Source of the DNA: an uncultured Mollicutes bacterium | GTDB lineage: Bacteria > Bacillota_I > Bacilli_A > RFN20 > CAG-826 | Direction: 5' to 3' | Length of the DNA: 64,000 nucleotides | Assembly (NCBI GenBank): GCA_900540385.1 | Contig: UQFY01000007.1 | Location: 14,699-78,698 of the forward strand | The notes under the pieces: generated by a model | The model's input: the letters and a program-made list of their open reading frames with translations, nothing else | What the model was told of the DNA's origin: nothing | The model's database searches: none | In this document: piece after piece, positions 8,926 through 18,895 of the stretch | How positions within the stretch are numbered: position 1 is the first letter of the stretch | Layout of the letters: each line of letters starts with the position of its first letter | Position numbers and translations under genes: made by a program

Positions 8926-10713
8926 CTAGTTTGTTTTCTCATTCATCCAAACAGATATTCTGGAATGAGGATCATCCATATTTTTTCCAGCGGAAGAAAA
9001 ATCACATAGTTTTTCCCCACTAGTAAGAAGGATCGTCTCGTTTGTTTTGAAGAGATTGTTCTTTACAAGTTTTCCTTTGTTTTCCTTCGTCGTTGCTTCT
9101 GAAACATCAGCGAAACGAGAATCTCTAGCAAGAACGATAGGACCCCTCGTAAAAGCGATTTTTCCATTCAACTGATGGCAGATTATTGGGAAACGGAATT
9201 GTATCTTTATTATATCACTATTCCATGTTTTCATGATGGTGAAATAGCCATTTTCTTTAGTGATTTCCAGTTCTTTCCCGTTCAGGAAAAAACGAGGGGT
9301 TTCGTATTCTGGTATACGGAATTTTAAAGCGAAGTTTTGCCCTTCTGCTTTGACTTTTAATGTCATGTGGCCGTTTTGATAAACGTTACCATGGAAAGAG
9401 AGATGAACCTTCTTTTCGTCCATGACATCTTTTAATTGGAATTCGTTATAGATGTTAATGACATACGCTCTGTCTTCTTTTGTGAGAGCAAAGCTGTGAA
9501 CCATGCCTAAACCATATCCGCCATTAGCTAAGCAACAACCATAGCTTCTATTGTTTTGTAAACGCATATAACCTCCAATTACTTGGGCTCTACGGTCATT
9601 TGTAAGCGGAGTATAGGAATCAAAATAGAAGGTCTCATGCTCAGGCACATCATATCCATCAACACGCCAGACTCTGCCTTCGGCTAATTTCATTGTTTGG
9701 TTATCGTCATTTACGGCACCATACAAACAATTGAAGGCCATTGTTTCTAACAATGAGGCGTAATGTGGGTCTTTTGTGCATTTTAATAAATCGTTGCAAA
9801 GTCCCATGAAAGAGATGGTGACACAGGTTTCTAAACCAATTCTTTTCGGCGTTTCTGTTTGAGTGAAGGAACTATGGTTAAAGAATTCATTCTCTGTGCC
9901 AATCCCTCCGATGATGGTGAAATCTGTTTCTTCTACTTTATGAACATAGGAGATAACGCTTTGAAGGTATTTTTCTTCTCCTGTAACTAAAGCGTAATGC
10001 AAAAGTCCTTGGAAACATGTGGTCATCTCATAGGCTTTTGTGGATTTCCACTGATATGGATAGGAATTGTCTTTTAAAGCGTTTTTGATGATATTTTCCC
10101 CTTCGCATAGACCAGTTGAAATAATGTATTTAGCGAAAGAGAGATATTTTTTGATCTTCGTTAAGGAATATAAATCTACGAAAACACCAAGAATTGAAGC
10201 GCTATTTAAAGAACCGTAGATGTTGGAGGTTTCCAATATCCCTTTTTTCTTTCTTCCAACAACATCCATAATGGCGTTCGCTTGTTTTTTAAGAGCGGAA
10301 AGAACTCTTTTTTGTTTTGTTTTGTATTTGCAGATAGAAAGGTAAGATAACATGCCAATCATCGCATATTTCCTAGACCAAACATCCCATCCTGTAAAAC
10401 GGCAGTCCGCTTGATAAGAAGAGAGAGTCCCATCTTCTTCCATATAGGAAATCATTTCGAAAACAGAATCTTCGATATTTTGATAAACGACACGGTTTCC
10501 GCTTGCTTTAAAACATTCGCAAGCCCCACGGACAAATTTCCCCCAGAATTCCCCTCTCCATGTTCCGTTTTTATCGGAATGAAGTTGGAATTGGCTGGCG
10601 AATAAGTGATATTTATCTTTATCTAAATATTCTTTTTCGATGATAAAGTGAATTAGGGAGCCCGCATATCCACCTAAAGTATATTTTATGTTTTGGGATG
10701 TATTGGTTTCCAT
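8926..10713 (-). CDS. GH127/DUF1680-like glycoside hydrolase
   Basis: A 595-aa protein without signal peptide, so probably cytosolic. The (alpha/alpha)6-barrel family signature ETCVTISFMGLCNDLL followed by Y-A-S-L-L-E-T-M-A-F-N-C-L-Y-G is typical of GH127-type enzymes, several of which are beta-L-arabinofuranosidases. The C-terminal half is beta-rich (LKFRIPEY, GPIVLARD). The zinc-binding Cys cluster of GH127 was only partly recognised (CCLANGG near 380), so the substrate is uncertain. A longer reading frame starts with TTG at 10734, but GTGGAG lies 8 bases before ATG 10713, which also overlaps the upstream stop region; this start is preferred. Confidence 0.75.
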   Translation of the reverse strand: METNTSQNIKYTLGGYAGSLIHFIIEKEYLDKDKYHLFASQFQLHSDKNGTWRGEFWGKFVRGACECFKASGNRVVYQNIEDSVFEMISYMEEDGTLSSYQADCRFTGWDVWSRKYAMIGMLSYLSICKYKTKQKRVLSALKKQANAIMDVVGRKKKGILETSNIYGSLNSASILGVFVDLYSLTKIKKYLSFAKYIISTGLCEGENIIKNALKDNSYPYQWKSTKAYEMTTCFQGLLHYALVTGEEKYLQSVISYVHKVEETDFTIIGGIGTENEFFNHSSFTQTETPKRIGLETCVTISFMGLCNDLLKCTKDPHYASLLETMAFNCLYGAVNDDNQTMKLAEGRVWRVDGYDVPEHETFYFDSYTPLTNDRRAQVIGGYMRLQNNRSYGCCLANGGYGLGMVHSFALTKEDRAYVINIYNEFQLKDVMDEKKVHLSFHGNVYQNGHMTLKVKAEGQNFALKFRIPEYETPRFFLNGKELEITKENGYFTIMKTWNSDIIKIQFRFPIICHQLNGKIAFTRGPIVLARDSRFADVSEATTKENKGKLVKNNLFKTNETILLTSGEKLCDFSSAGKNMDDPHSRISVWMNEKTN

Positions 10714-10718
10714 TTTCA

Positions 10719-12803
10719 CTACTCCACGATCCAACTGCCAACTCTACTTATGTTATCCTTCTTTAATTCTTCAACCGTGTTATAACGTTTGATGCCACCG
10801 TTGTTGAAAGTAGGCATCGATTCATAAATCCATGCTAAGGTCGTATTTTTTGAAGCACTGAAATACCAAGTACAACCAGGTAAGCTTCCAAATAGGTCTT
10901 TCTTTTCATCGGTGTTCTTAGAACCAAGAACGCAACACATGATTTGGCTCTCAACGCCTCCCTTTTCAAAGCTACCTAATTTTTCTTTGTCGTTTTTAGC
11001 ATAGCTTGCGAAGAGATTCTGTTTCCCAACATAACCGCTAGACATAGGCATGAAGACATCGCTAACGACATAAACACCACGGAAGTCGCCATAGAAAGAA
11101 CCGTATGGGCCATTAGTGATAGTGTTATCGACGCGGAATAAAGCGCCTTTTTCTTGAGTAGCGGACTTAACTTCCTTGCAACTCTTATCAAGTGTTAATT
11201 TGACGTAGATATTTTCCATAACCATGTCATTGCAACGCATCTCGAATAAGGAATAGGAATGATCGAAATAGTTGGTTGTTGTGACGTATAAATCAGAAAG
11301 AGTCGTTTTCCAACCCTTCACTTGGTTTGTCCAGTTGTTTCTTGCAAGACCAGAACAATAATCTTTCGCGGAATTGAAAGTGAATTGGAAATGAGTGTTC
11401 TTAATTGTGGCACTTTCACCTAATCCACCAAAGACACCTTCTCTTGCTACTTTTGCGGCAATCGTGTGTCCTTGTCCATCAAAAACGCCTTTGAAATAAC
11501 GGTTTTTTGCACTCCCTGCTTCATAATAGGAAGAAATTTGTTTCGTCATGTCGATGCTAGTAAGGATATCTTCTTCAAGAATGTAGTAACCATCAACGAC
11601 TTTTCCTTCAGCTAACAAGAAGGTGGACGCAAAGTTATCTTGTGTTAAAGAACGCGTGTAGACGAAAGTGTTCTCAAAATAGTACCCGCCTTTGGTTGTT
11701 AAGACGAGAAGAGGATCGGATGAAGAACCTTTTGCTTCTAAACCTTGGATATAACCGTTAGGTAAGAAGGAGAGTTCTCTTTCTCCTTGTTTGGCATAAA
11801 GGATACTAGCACCATTTCCGAAATAATCTTTTAATGGGAATGGGGATTCAGCAGAGATTTTTAATTCTCCTTCGTAATTAGCTAAAGGGCAGAAGACGTT
11901 TACGTTAATATAGCTTGTATATTCCTTGCCGTTTTCATCTTTGAAGGTGCCATAAAGCTTTGTTGCACCAGTCTTTTTTGCTTTAACAACGCCATTTTCA
12001 TCTAAGCTAACAATGCTATCGTCTAAGACGGAAAGAGACGCTTTCACTTCTGTTCCGTTATTTTGGACAACGAAAGAAACAGTTGCAGAGCTGTTATATT
12101 CTTTGCCTTGCCAGCTTTCTATCATCGATAATTCAAGGTCGTTTGTGACAAATGTTTCAGCGCCCATTTTTATTTGTGGGTATATGGAAATATCTTCATT
12201 AACCGTGACTTGAATGGTTTTTTGCATAAGCGGGTTATCGAAATTATTCCAAACGCCTTTGACTATGACGCTTGTTGTTCCACTCTTTTTAGCAACCAAA
12301 GAGTTTCCATCTAATGTCAGGATTTCTTCATTTCCTAAGGAAACAGAAATTGGGCAAGAATAGATTTTCTCGTTGAAGAGAACGCTTCCTCTTAAAGCAA
12401 AGGAGGAACCCTTTACAAGAGAGAGGGTATCGCTTGATAAGTTTTCGATACCGAGTGTAGGCAATAAATTATTAAAACCGACTTTGAAATGGCAAGAAGC
12501 TTGCTTGCTGCCATTGGAAACGATAATGTTTGCTTCCCCTGCTCCAACCGCAGAAACGGTTCCATCATCAACCGTTAAAACACTTTCATCGGAAGAAGAC
12601 CAAACCAAATTGGCTGGCGAAGAGGTTTTTGCAGCCAATTCGTATGTGTCGCCGAAAAGCATTTCAACTTGTTTTTCGCTTAAAGTAATTTCATCGCTGG
12701 TTACTTCGGAAGTAGAAACGTTTGGGTTTGTTTGACAAGCAATCAATCCCGCAAAAGAGAGAACGAGCAATCCCGCTCCAAGAAGAATTTTGTTTTTTCT
12801 CAT
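10719..12803 (-). CDS. Surface lipoprotein with bacterial Ig-like (BIG2) domains
   Basis: A 694-aa lipoprotein, lipobox LIAC with Cys23. The first half has BIG2-type modules (VWSSSDESVLTVDDGTVSAVGAGEANI near 68-95, then two or three more with ILTLDGN and IVSLDENGVV). The second half has a GLUG/beta-helix-like part (FDGQGHTIAAKV, GVFGGLGE, IKNTHF). These domains usually mediate adhesion or glycan binding. No catalytic residues were recognised. GGGGG ribosome site; 5 bases separate its stop from the GH127-like start. Confidence 0.75.
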   Translation of the reverse strand: MRKNKILLGAGLLVLSFAGLIACQTNPNVSTSEVTSDEITLSEKQVEMLFGDTYELAAKTSSPANLVWSSSDESVLTVDDGTVSAVGAGEANIIVSNGSKQASCHFKVGFNNLLPTLGIENLSSDTLSLVKGSSFALRGSVLFNEKIYSCPISVSLGNEEILTLDGNSLVAKKSGTTSVIVKGVWNNFDNPLMQKTIQVTVNEDISIYPQIKMGAETFVTNDLELSMIESWQGKEYNSSATVSFVVQNNGTEVKASLSVLDDSIVSLDENGVVKAKKTGATKLYGTFKDENGKEYTSYINVNVFCPLANYEGELKISAESPFPLKDYFGNGASILYAKQGERELSFLPNGYIQGLEAKGSSSDPLLVLTTKGGYYFENTFVYTRSLTQDNFASTFLLAEGKVVDGYYILEEDILTSIDMTKQISSYYEAGSAKNRYFKGVFDGQGHTIAAKVAREGVFGGLGESATIKNTHFQFTFNSAKDYCSGLARNNWTNQVKGWKTTLSDLYVTTTNYFDHSYSLFEMRCNDMVMENIYVKLTLDKSCKEVKSATQEKGALFRVDNTITNGPYGSFYGDFRGVYVVSDVFMPMSSGYVGKQNLFASYAKNDKEKLGSFEKGGVESQIMCCVLGSKNTDEKKDLFGSLPGCTWYFSASKNTTLAWIYESMPTFNNGGIKRYNTVEELKKDNISRVGSWIVE

Positions 12804-12805
12804 GG

Positions 12806-14833
12806 TTATACCCCCAAGCTTTCTAAGAAGGAACTAATAGACGTGAATTCTTTGATGTCTTTGATACCGAAATCCAAGCAAAGATCCTTGAATTTTTTCT
12901 TAATGGCAATGTATTCGTTTTGAGTATAGTTGCTTTCATAACAGGAGATAGCAACCTTGGCTGGGAAGAGCCACTCAATATCGATGTATGATTTCAATCT
13001 CTTATATTTGGCTTCATCTTTCTTATAGATTTCGATTGCAGCGTAAGCTTGGTCGCATAAATCAAAGATTTCTTGTAAGAAACCAAAGCCATAATATTTC
13101 TTATTACCGGAGATATCGCCTTGCATAGAGCCACCATTACCGATACCGAATTTCTCGATAATTTTGGCGAACCACAAACGTAATTTGTGTAACATCTCTT
13201 TCATAATTGGCGCAGCATCTTCATACATGTTGTTGATGAAGTCGTCGATTAAATCGTTCATATCTAACGAAGAATTCCAAGTCTTTTTGCAAAGGACATA
13301 GTTGGCCAAGCCTCCAAATCCTGGATCTGCACCCCTTTGGTCGTTTTTGACTTGTTCAAAGGAGAGAGAGTAATGATATTTCGTTAAATATTCGTGGTAG
13401 TCAGAATAGAAATTATAAATATCGTAGAAGGTAATGTAGTCGTTAAAGAAACCACCATAGCTCCATGCCCAGGTTCCTGGATAGAAGTTTCCCCAGGCCT
13501 TAAGAATCTTTCTTGCTTCATCGTTTGCTTGAGAATAGAAAGAACGGCCATAGTCGAAGTTCATGGATGCGACGAAAGGCATTAAATTAACCCCATCACT
13601 AGAAATAATGTCGTTATCATATTCGAAAGTCCCATCCTCGTTTTCCTTAAATGGAGGAGTAATGGCTGATTGATAAGCAAAGAAGGAATAGTTTAATTCA
13701 CGTCTATATGGGGCGTTTTCTTCTTTTGCCATCCATTGGTTAACTAGTTTTCCAACTTTCTTCATAAAGAGAATAACCGTGGAAACAATCGCACCGTTAT
13801 GCTTCTCTTTAACTGCCGTACAAGAAGGGCAATCGCATAAATCAGCAACGTCATTCATGCCTAAGAAAGCTCTTTCGTATGTTGGATAGCTTGCAACAGG
13901 ATACCAAGTTAAAGATTGTTCGATTTTGGCTGCAGCAAATTCAACCATCTTCTCAAGCTCTTTCTCATCGCCTCTGGCTGTGAAACAAAGCTGATCGCCT
14001 TTGGTGGAATAGAAATTTGGATGTTCTTTTTCGTATTTATCTTTTGGGAAATAATAGAAACTGTTGTGGTTTGCATTCCAAGGTGAGTTTCTCGAATCCC
14101 CTTGGTGAATAGGGAGGATTAAAGTGCTGACATCATCTAGCACCCTCATTCTATAAGGGAACATTTGATTTTGTGTGGCGGTTGGGAAGAGTAAACCTCT
14201 TTTGACACGGAAAGTGACGTCAGGAATATCGACTACATCATAATTGCAAAGGTGTAAATCTTTGACGTTTTTATCTAAGGTATAGAAATTTTCGTAATAG
14301 GTTTCGAAATTAAAGTTTAATTTCAAGAAATTATAGACGCCATAAAGAGTTCCATAATTCGTGTTCCCAAAGATGAAAATGGATTTTCCTTTGGTGAGAA
14401 TGCGCGATCCATCCTTTCCAAAACCATCTAAATTGGCTTTCTCGCCTAAAGAAGCGCTTGTCCAATAGGAATTCTTTCCTAAAGAGATATAGGTAGCACT
14501 CTCATTAAAGGTAATAGAACTATCTTCAGTAATGACATTTAATTCAATGTTGGTTGCTTCTTTGAAAAGAGAAACCAATTCCGTTCTAGCATAAAGAAGA
14601 GCATCATCGCTTTCTTTAGGAAGAATGACTTTATAAGTGGTTCTTCCATTTTGGACAAGGAAATCCGAAGTTTCTTTGGCGATGAATTGATGCTTTCCAG
14701 AAGAGGCGCCATCTGTATTTACGCCTCCTTGTTCTGAAGAGGTGTTTACGTCTGTTTTTCCACAAGAAGGAAGGGTGAAAATGGTTACGGCAGCTAATGC
14801 GAAGAGAAGTTTTTGATTCCTTTTAAATTTCAT
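12806..14833 (-). CDS. DUF4838-type lipoprotein, GH67-N-like
   Basis: A 675-aa lipoprotein, lipobox LPSC with Cys24. Residues about 55-190 look like the alpha/beta domain that precedes the barrel in alpha-glucuronidases and hexosaminidases (ARTELVSLFKEATNIEL, ISLGKNSYW, GTLYGVYNFL). A long DUF4838-like region follows, with FTARGDEKELEKMV, CDCPSCTAVKEKHNG and the aromatic segment FYPGTWAWSYGGFFNDY. Members of this group occur in glycan loci and are probably hydrolases, but the activity is not established. It is the seventh-to-last unit of a tightly packed operon; AAGGAGG ribosome site. Confidence 0.7.
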   Translation of the reverse strand: MKFKRNQKLLFALAAVTIFTLPSCGKTDVNTSSEQGGVNTDGASSGKHQFIAKETSDFLVQNGRTTYKVILPKESDDALLYARTELVSLFKEATNIELNVITEDSSITFNESATYISLGKNSYWTSASLGEKANLDGFGKDGSRILTKGKSIFIFGNTNYGTLYGVYNFLKLNFNFETYYENFYTLDKNVKDLHLCNYDVVDIPDVTFRVKRGLLFPTATQNQMFPYRMRVLDDVSTLILPIHQGDSRNSPWNANHNSFYYFPKDKYEKEHPNFYSTKGDQLCFTARGDEKELEKMVEFAAAKIEQSLTWYPVASYPTYERAFLGMNDVADLCDCPSCTAVKEKHNGAIVSTVILFMKKVGKLVNQWMAKEENAPYRRELNYSFFAYQSAITPPFKENEDGTFEYDNDIISSDGVNLMPFVASMNFDYGRSFYSQANDEARKILKAWGNFYPGTWAWSYGGFFNDYITFYDIYNFYSDYHEYLTKYHYSLSFEQVKNDQRGADPGFGGLANYVLCKKTWNSSLDMNDLIDDFINNMYEDAAPIMKEMLHKLRLWFAKIIEKFGIGNGGSMQGDISGNKKYYGFGFLQEIFDLCDQAYAAIEIYKKDEAKYKRLKSYIDIEWLFPAKVAISCYESNYTQNEYIAIKKKFKDLCLDFGIKDIKEFTSISSFLESLGV

Positions 14834-14846
14834 TTGTCTTTCCTCC

Positions 14847-17800
14847 TTATTCGACGATCAAAGTGTATTGACCATAGGCGGTGTTGCCTTCTTCGTCTTG
14901 TAATATGACATAGACGGTATAGGTACCTTTTGTTGCAATGGTCGCTTTATCTCCGTTTAAAACTTGAGCGGTTAAAACGCCTTTCTCGTTATAAACAAGA
15001 TGCCACGCTTCTAGGTTTTCAGGGCTTGTAAGGTTATCAGTTCCTTCAATCAAAGGAAGACTGCTTGGAGTTCCTGCTTTGATCTTGTATGTGCCTAGTT
15101 CCGTTGTAATTTTTGGAGCTTCGCCATCAATGACGCTGACCATGCCTTTTAAACCACCCGAAACAGCATTGCCTGCACCATCGAGAATGTTATAGGTAAT
15201 AACGTAGGAGCCGTATTCGTCGTATTCGATTTCGTAATTCTTAGAGAAATCCGTGATATTGGATAATTCTTGTTTGGAATTTACGTCTTTGACGGTGCTG
15301 ATATTACCGGAGATATTTTTGATAACGGTCATGTTGATGCTCTTCTCACTTGTTGGGGTAAGAACGTCAGCAACATTTGGCTTATAGATTGTGCCTCTTT
15401 CGCCTATACGAGCGATTGCCTCAGGGAAGGTGGCGGAAGCCATTGGTTGGATTCTGTCTCTTGTTGAATTGGAACGGAATGGTTGATTTCCTACCATTGA
15501 AACATCGATGTAATCAGATTTTGTTAAACCCTCTGCTTCAACCTTTAAGAAGAAAGAATCATCTGGGAATGGATTATCTAAAGTGAAGCTAGCACCAGCG
15601 ATAGTGAGAGTATTTGTACTTGTACTATAAAGGATGCTCGCACCATTGCCTTGCCAAGGTTCGCTTGCGACTTGGCTTCTTCCATTCATGATTACTTTGC
15701 TGGATTCGAGTTCAATATCGATACCTTCTTTACCAGTGTATGGGAGTAAATGAATCTTCATTTTTTGGAAGGTGGATGCCTTAAAGGCAAAATTAAAGCC
15801 AGATAAGAGCAATTTATTGACGAATTCCATTGAAGCAGAACCATCGACTTGGCTTTGGTAACGAACGAATTCCGCGTTCTTTCCTTCCGCGTCTACAATG
15901 TTCTTTCCTTGGAAATCACCGACGAAATATTTGGTTAAATCCACTTTCTTTCCATCATATCCGGTATCGATGATCGAAATCTTTTTTGTTTCGAGAACAT
16001 CACTCGAATTGCTTTGAGGAGAGAATTTGAAGGAGACACTCTTTGTGCCTGTGATTTCTAAATTATTAATATCAAATTCTTTGTATTCGCCATCATCGAA
16101 ACTGACAAGGGAATGAACGGAATCTTCTTTTGGACCATCTTTATCATAGGTATACGCTTTTGGAACATTGATGGTATAGGACGCGCCCTTCATGAAATAA
16201 TGAGGAAGGTTTACTTCATCGTTTACGAAATCAGCTGTTGTTTTCGCTAAGACTTCGAATTCATATTCTTTTTCTCCGGAATAGAAGCTGTCTTCATAAT
16301 GATATGTGAGATGATATTTGCCAGACTTTTCTAATGTGTATTGGGTATTGCTGGCGATGGTTTCTTTCTTGCCACTTGGATCGGTGACATCTACTTTTAC
16401 GACACAGTCGTTATTTAAAGAGATGGCTTCGAAGTTATCGAAAGTAACAGAAGATCCTGCAACTAAATTCTCAAGAGGTTTGACGGTGAAATGGATACCT
16501 TCATCCCCGAAAGAAGAAACAAACAAATCTACTCTTTCTGTGCCGATATTCCCATAGACGTCTTCTGCTTCATAAACAATCGTATATACGCCATATTCTG
16601 AAGGGAGGAAGGAATTATTACGGACGGAAATCATCTTTCTCGCAGAGGAATCATAACCATAATAAACGGTTGCCTTCACCCCACCCCTTAATCCTGTTTC
16701 ATCGAAGGCTTTTGCTTCTGGGATTTTAATTTCTATCCCACCTAAGATGTTGGCTTGCTCTTTTGCGTTTACATCAATTACTGGGGCGATGTTGTCCTTG
16801 TAATAATCCATTGGATTAAGCTCTTCGCCTTTCAAACCGGCTAATTCACCAATTTCGATTGGAGCTGTCTCAATTCCGCTATATCCAGTCGCAGTTAATG
16901 AAATATAGGCAAGACCTGTCTTGAAACCATTAAAAGTCGTATCGGAATAAATGGAAGAATTATTAAATTCTGTGACTAAAACAGAATCCATTGCTTGGTC
17001 GTTTTCTGCATAGATACGATATTTGCTTGGATTAGATGTATCTAAATAATAAGAAACGTTGTTATAGACTTTAGAAACAGGGTTATTACCGCTAATGGAA
17101 GTTCCACCGGTTGAACTGATACGGTAATTGTTTGAACCAATGGTGATTGTTCCAGAATCGTCTTTCGTAAGGCCAGTGCTTCTACTTCCGTTATAACCAC
17201 TGGAAATGTAGTTTTCATAGTAATAGGTGCCTTTGCTATTGGTGATGGTGAAAAAGTTATTTGGATCATAAGCATCCGTAACACGAACGGTAATGGAGTG
17301 AACGCTTGGATTCTTTCCAATGTCGTTTACATTCCACATAAGGAGCTTTTGATATTTTGATTTCAATAAATCAACAGGTTTTGCAAAAGTGAACGTATCC
17401 CCTTCTGTTAAAGAAAGCTTTAGACCGTATGGGTAGCCACTAGAAGAGAAATGTTTATTTAACGCACCATAGTCGATGGAAGATTTGTTTCCATTAAAAG
17501 AATAGACATCTTGGAAAACGGAGAAAGTCTTTGTATAAGTGACTTGGTTTTCACCGATTAAAAGAAGACTGTATGTGCCATACGCATCCAACTTATAGGA
17601 AGAGGAGGCTTGGCAAGTGCCGTTTGGATAAGTCAAATAGGAAGTAATGATTTTTGCTTCTTTTCCATCTTTTTGAAGAGTGGCGTCTTTTGGAACATAA
17701 AGAAGGTCTCCGATATTATAGGTATCTTCGATATCAAAATTACCGATAGAGACTTCTTCCCCCCTTGCTTCTAAAGCTGAGTGAGATAAAGTGGAAAGCC

Positions 17801-17849
17801 CAAAAACGGATAAAGTTGCAAGTGTTACGAGCGCTTTTGCTTTTTTCAT
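14847..17849 (-). CDS. Large secreted protein with Ig/cadherin-like modules
   Basis: A 1000-aa protein with a cleavable signal peptide (hydrophobic residues 7-23, likely cut after the A-L-E-A-R-G region) and no lipobox or LPxTG sorting motif. The chain is beta-rich. Repeated closing motifs (YGVYTIVYEAEDVYGN, YGSYVITYNILDGAGN, KGTYTVYVILQDEEGN) mark bacterial Ig-like DUF5011-type modules at about 420, 910 and 990. Two segments resemble jelly-roll binding modules (SILYSTSTNTLTIAG near 750). How it stays on the cell is unclear. It follows the permease genes in the operon, so a role in presenting glycan to the importer is inferred. Confidence 0.7.
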   Translation of the reverse strand: MKKAKALVTLATLSVFGLSTLSHSALEARGEEVSIGNFDIEDTYNIGDLLYVPKDATLQKDGKEAKIITSYLTYPNGTCQASSSYKLDAYGTYSLLLIGENQVTYTKTFSVFQDVYSFNGNKSSIDYGALNKHFSSSGYPYGLKLSLTEGDTFTFAKPVDLLKSKYQKLLMWNVNDIGKNPSVHSITVRVTDAYDPNNFFTITNSKGTYYYENYISSGYNGSRSTGLTKDDSGTITIGSNNYRISSTGGTSISGNNPVSKVYNNVSYYLDTSNPSKYRIYAENDQAMDSVLVTEFNNSSIYSDTTFNGFKTGLAYISLTATGYSGIETAPIEIGELAGLKGEELNPMDYYKDNIAPVIDVNAKEQANILGGIEIKIPEAKAFDETGLRGGVKATVYYGYDSSARKMISVRNNSFLPSEYGVYTIVYEAEDVYGNIGTERVDLFVSSFGDEGIHFTVKPLENLVAGSSVTFDNFEAISLNNDCVVKVDVTDPSGKKETIASNTQYTLEKSGKYHLTYHYEDSFYSGEKEYEFEVLAKTTADFVNDEVNLPHYFMKGASYTINVPKAYTYDKDGPKEDSVHSLVSFDDGEYKEFDINNLEITGTKSVSFKFSPQSNSSDVLETKKISIIDTGYDGKKVDLTKYFVGDFQGKNIVDAEGKNAEFVRYQSQVDGSASMEFVNKLLLSGFNFAFKASTFQKMKIHLLPYTGKEGIDIELESSKVIMNGRSQVASEPWQGNGASILYSTSTNTLTIAGASFTLDNPFPDDSFFLKVEAEGLTKSDYIDVSMVGNQPFRSNSTRDRIQPMASATFPEAIARIGERGTIYKPNVADVLTPTSEKSINMTVIKNISGNISTVKDVNSKQELSNITDFSKNYEIEYDEYGSYVITYNILDGAGNAVSGGLKGMVSVIDGEAPKITTELGTYKIKAGTPSSLPLIEGTDNLTSPENLEAWHLVYNEKGVLTAQVLNGDKATIATKGTYTVYVILQDEEGNTAYGQYTLIVE

Positions 17850-17864
17850 TTGTTGTTTCTCCTT

Positions 17865-18893
17865 TTATTCTTTCAATCCACCCACGGAAACGTTTCCCAT
17901 GAGTTTGTTTCTGAAAACGATGAAGACGATGGTGATCGGTACAGCCAAGATCATGGAAGCTGTAATCTTCAAAGGTGTGGTTTGGAGAAGGAATTTTTCC
18001 ATTCCTGTTCCAATGTCTGATTTACCAAGAGACATTTCATAGACGGCTCTTGCAAGTGTTGGATGGGTTGGGAGATAAAGCATCGTTGCTTGCCAATCAT
18101 TCCAAAGAGCGATGAACTGAATTAAGAAGACCGTACCGATGGTTGTAATGGCCATTGGGAAATAGATACGGAACATAACAAGGAAGTCGTTTGCCCCGTC
18201 GATTTCTGCGGCTTCTCGATAGGTGTTGCTTATTGAGGAGAAGAAAGCGTAATAAACGAAATAATACATTCCTGCTCCAGAGAAGAACCGTAAGAAGTTC
18301 CCCCATAAGCTATCGAAGATTCCTAATTGTCTTAACCAAGTCAATTCACTAGGCAAGGCTCCGACAATCGGGATAGAGAGCATAAGAGTGAAGACGATAT
18401 TGATTATTGTGCAGATTTTGAATTTGTATTTTGCGGTGATATACGCGGTAATAGCTGGAACAACAGAGCAAATCAATCCACCAACGCCCGCATAGATCAA
18501 GGTGTTCATTAACATTGCAAGGAAACCGATGTTTTCTTGGCTATGGCTAACGAGATTATCTCCCACGTACCAGTTAGCATTTAATTGCTCAAAGATTAAA
18601 TTCTTAAAGATAATGCCGTAGTTTTTAAGATGGAAGAACTCATAATTACTAGCATATGGGTTTTCCCAATTGCCCCAATCTATTAAAGGGAAGGCTATAG
18701 GACCATTTTGTTCGAAATCGTTTTTGCTTTTTAAGGAGGTCATCAAACCCCAAAGGAGCAAGAAGAGTAAGAACAAAGTGAAGATAGAAATCAATATGGC
18801 AAGGATGATATAGAAACAAATATCTGCTTTTGTTGACTTCGGTTTTTTACCACGTTTGATATGGTTAAGGGAATTTGCTTTAACTTCTGCCAT
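17865..18893 (-). CDS. Carbohydrate ABC transporter permease, MalG type
   Basis: A 342-aa inner-membrane permease. It has six predicted membrane segments, starting with residues about 25-52, and a cytoplasmic EAA loop (EAAEIDGANDFLVMFRIYFPM, near 230) that docks the ATPase. Between the first and second segments is a large external insert (about 60-115) with several aromatic residues, longer than in MalG. It follows the partner permease by two bases and belongs to the CUT1 sugar importers. No ATPase gene is in this operon; the likely one is at 32947. Confidence 0.9.
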   Translation of the reverse strand: MAEVKANSLNHIKRGKKPKSTKADICFYIILAILISIFTLFLLFLLLWGLMTSLKSKNDFEQNGPIAFPLIDWGNWENPYASNYEFFHLKNYGIIFKNLIFEQLNANWYVGDNLVSHSQENIGFLAMLMNTLIYAGVGGLICSVVPAITAYITAKYKFKICTIINIVFTLMLSIPIVGALPSELTWLRQLGIFDSLWGNFLRFFSGAGMYYFVYYAFFSSISNTYREAAEIDGANDFLVMFRIYFPMAITTIGTVFLIQFIALWNDWQATMLYLPTHPTLARAVYEMSLGKSDIGTGMEKFLLQTTPLKITASMILAVPITIVFIVFRNKLMGNVSVGGLKE

Positions 18894-18895
18894 AA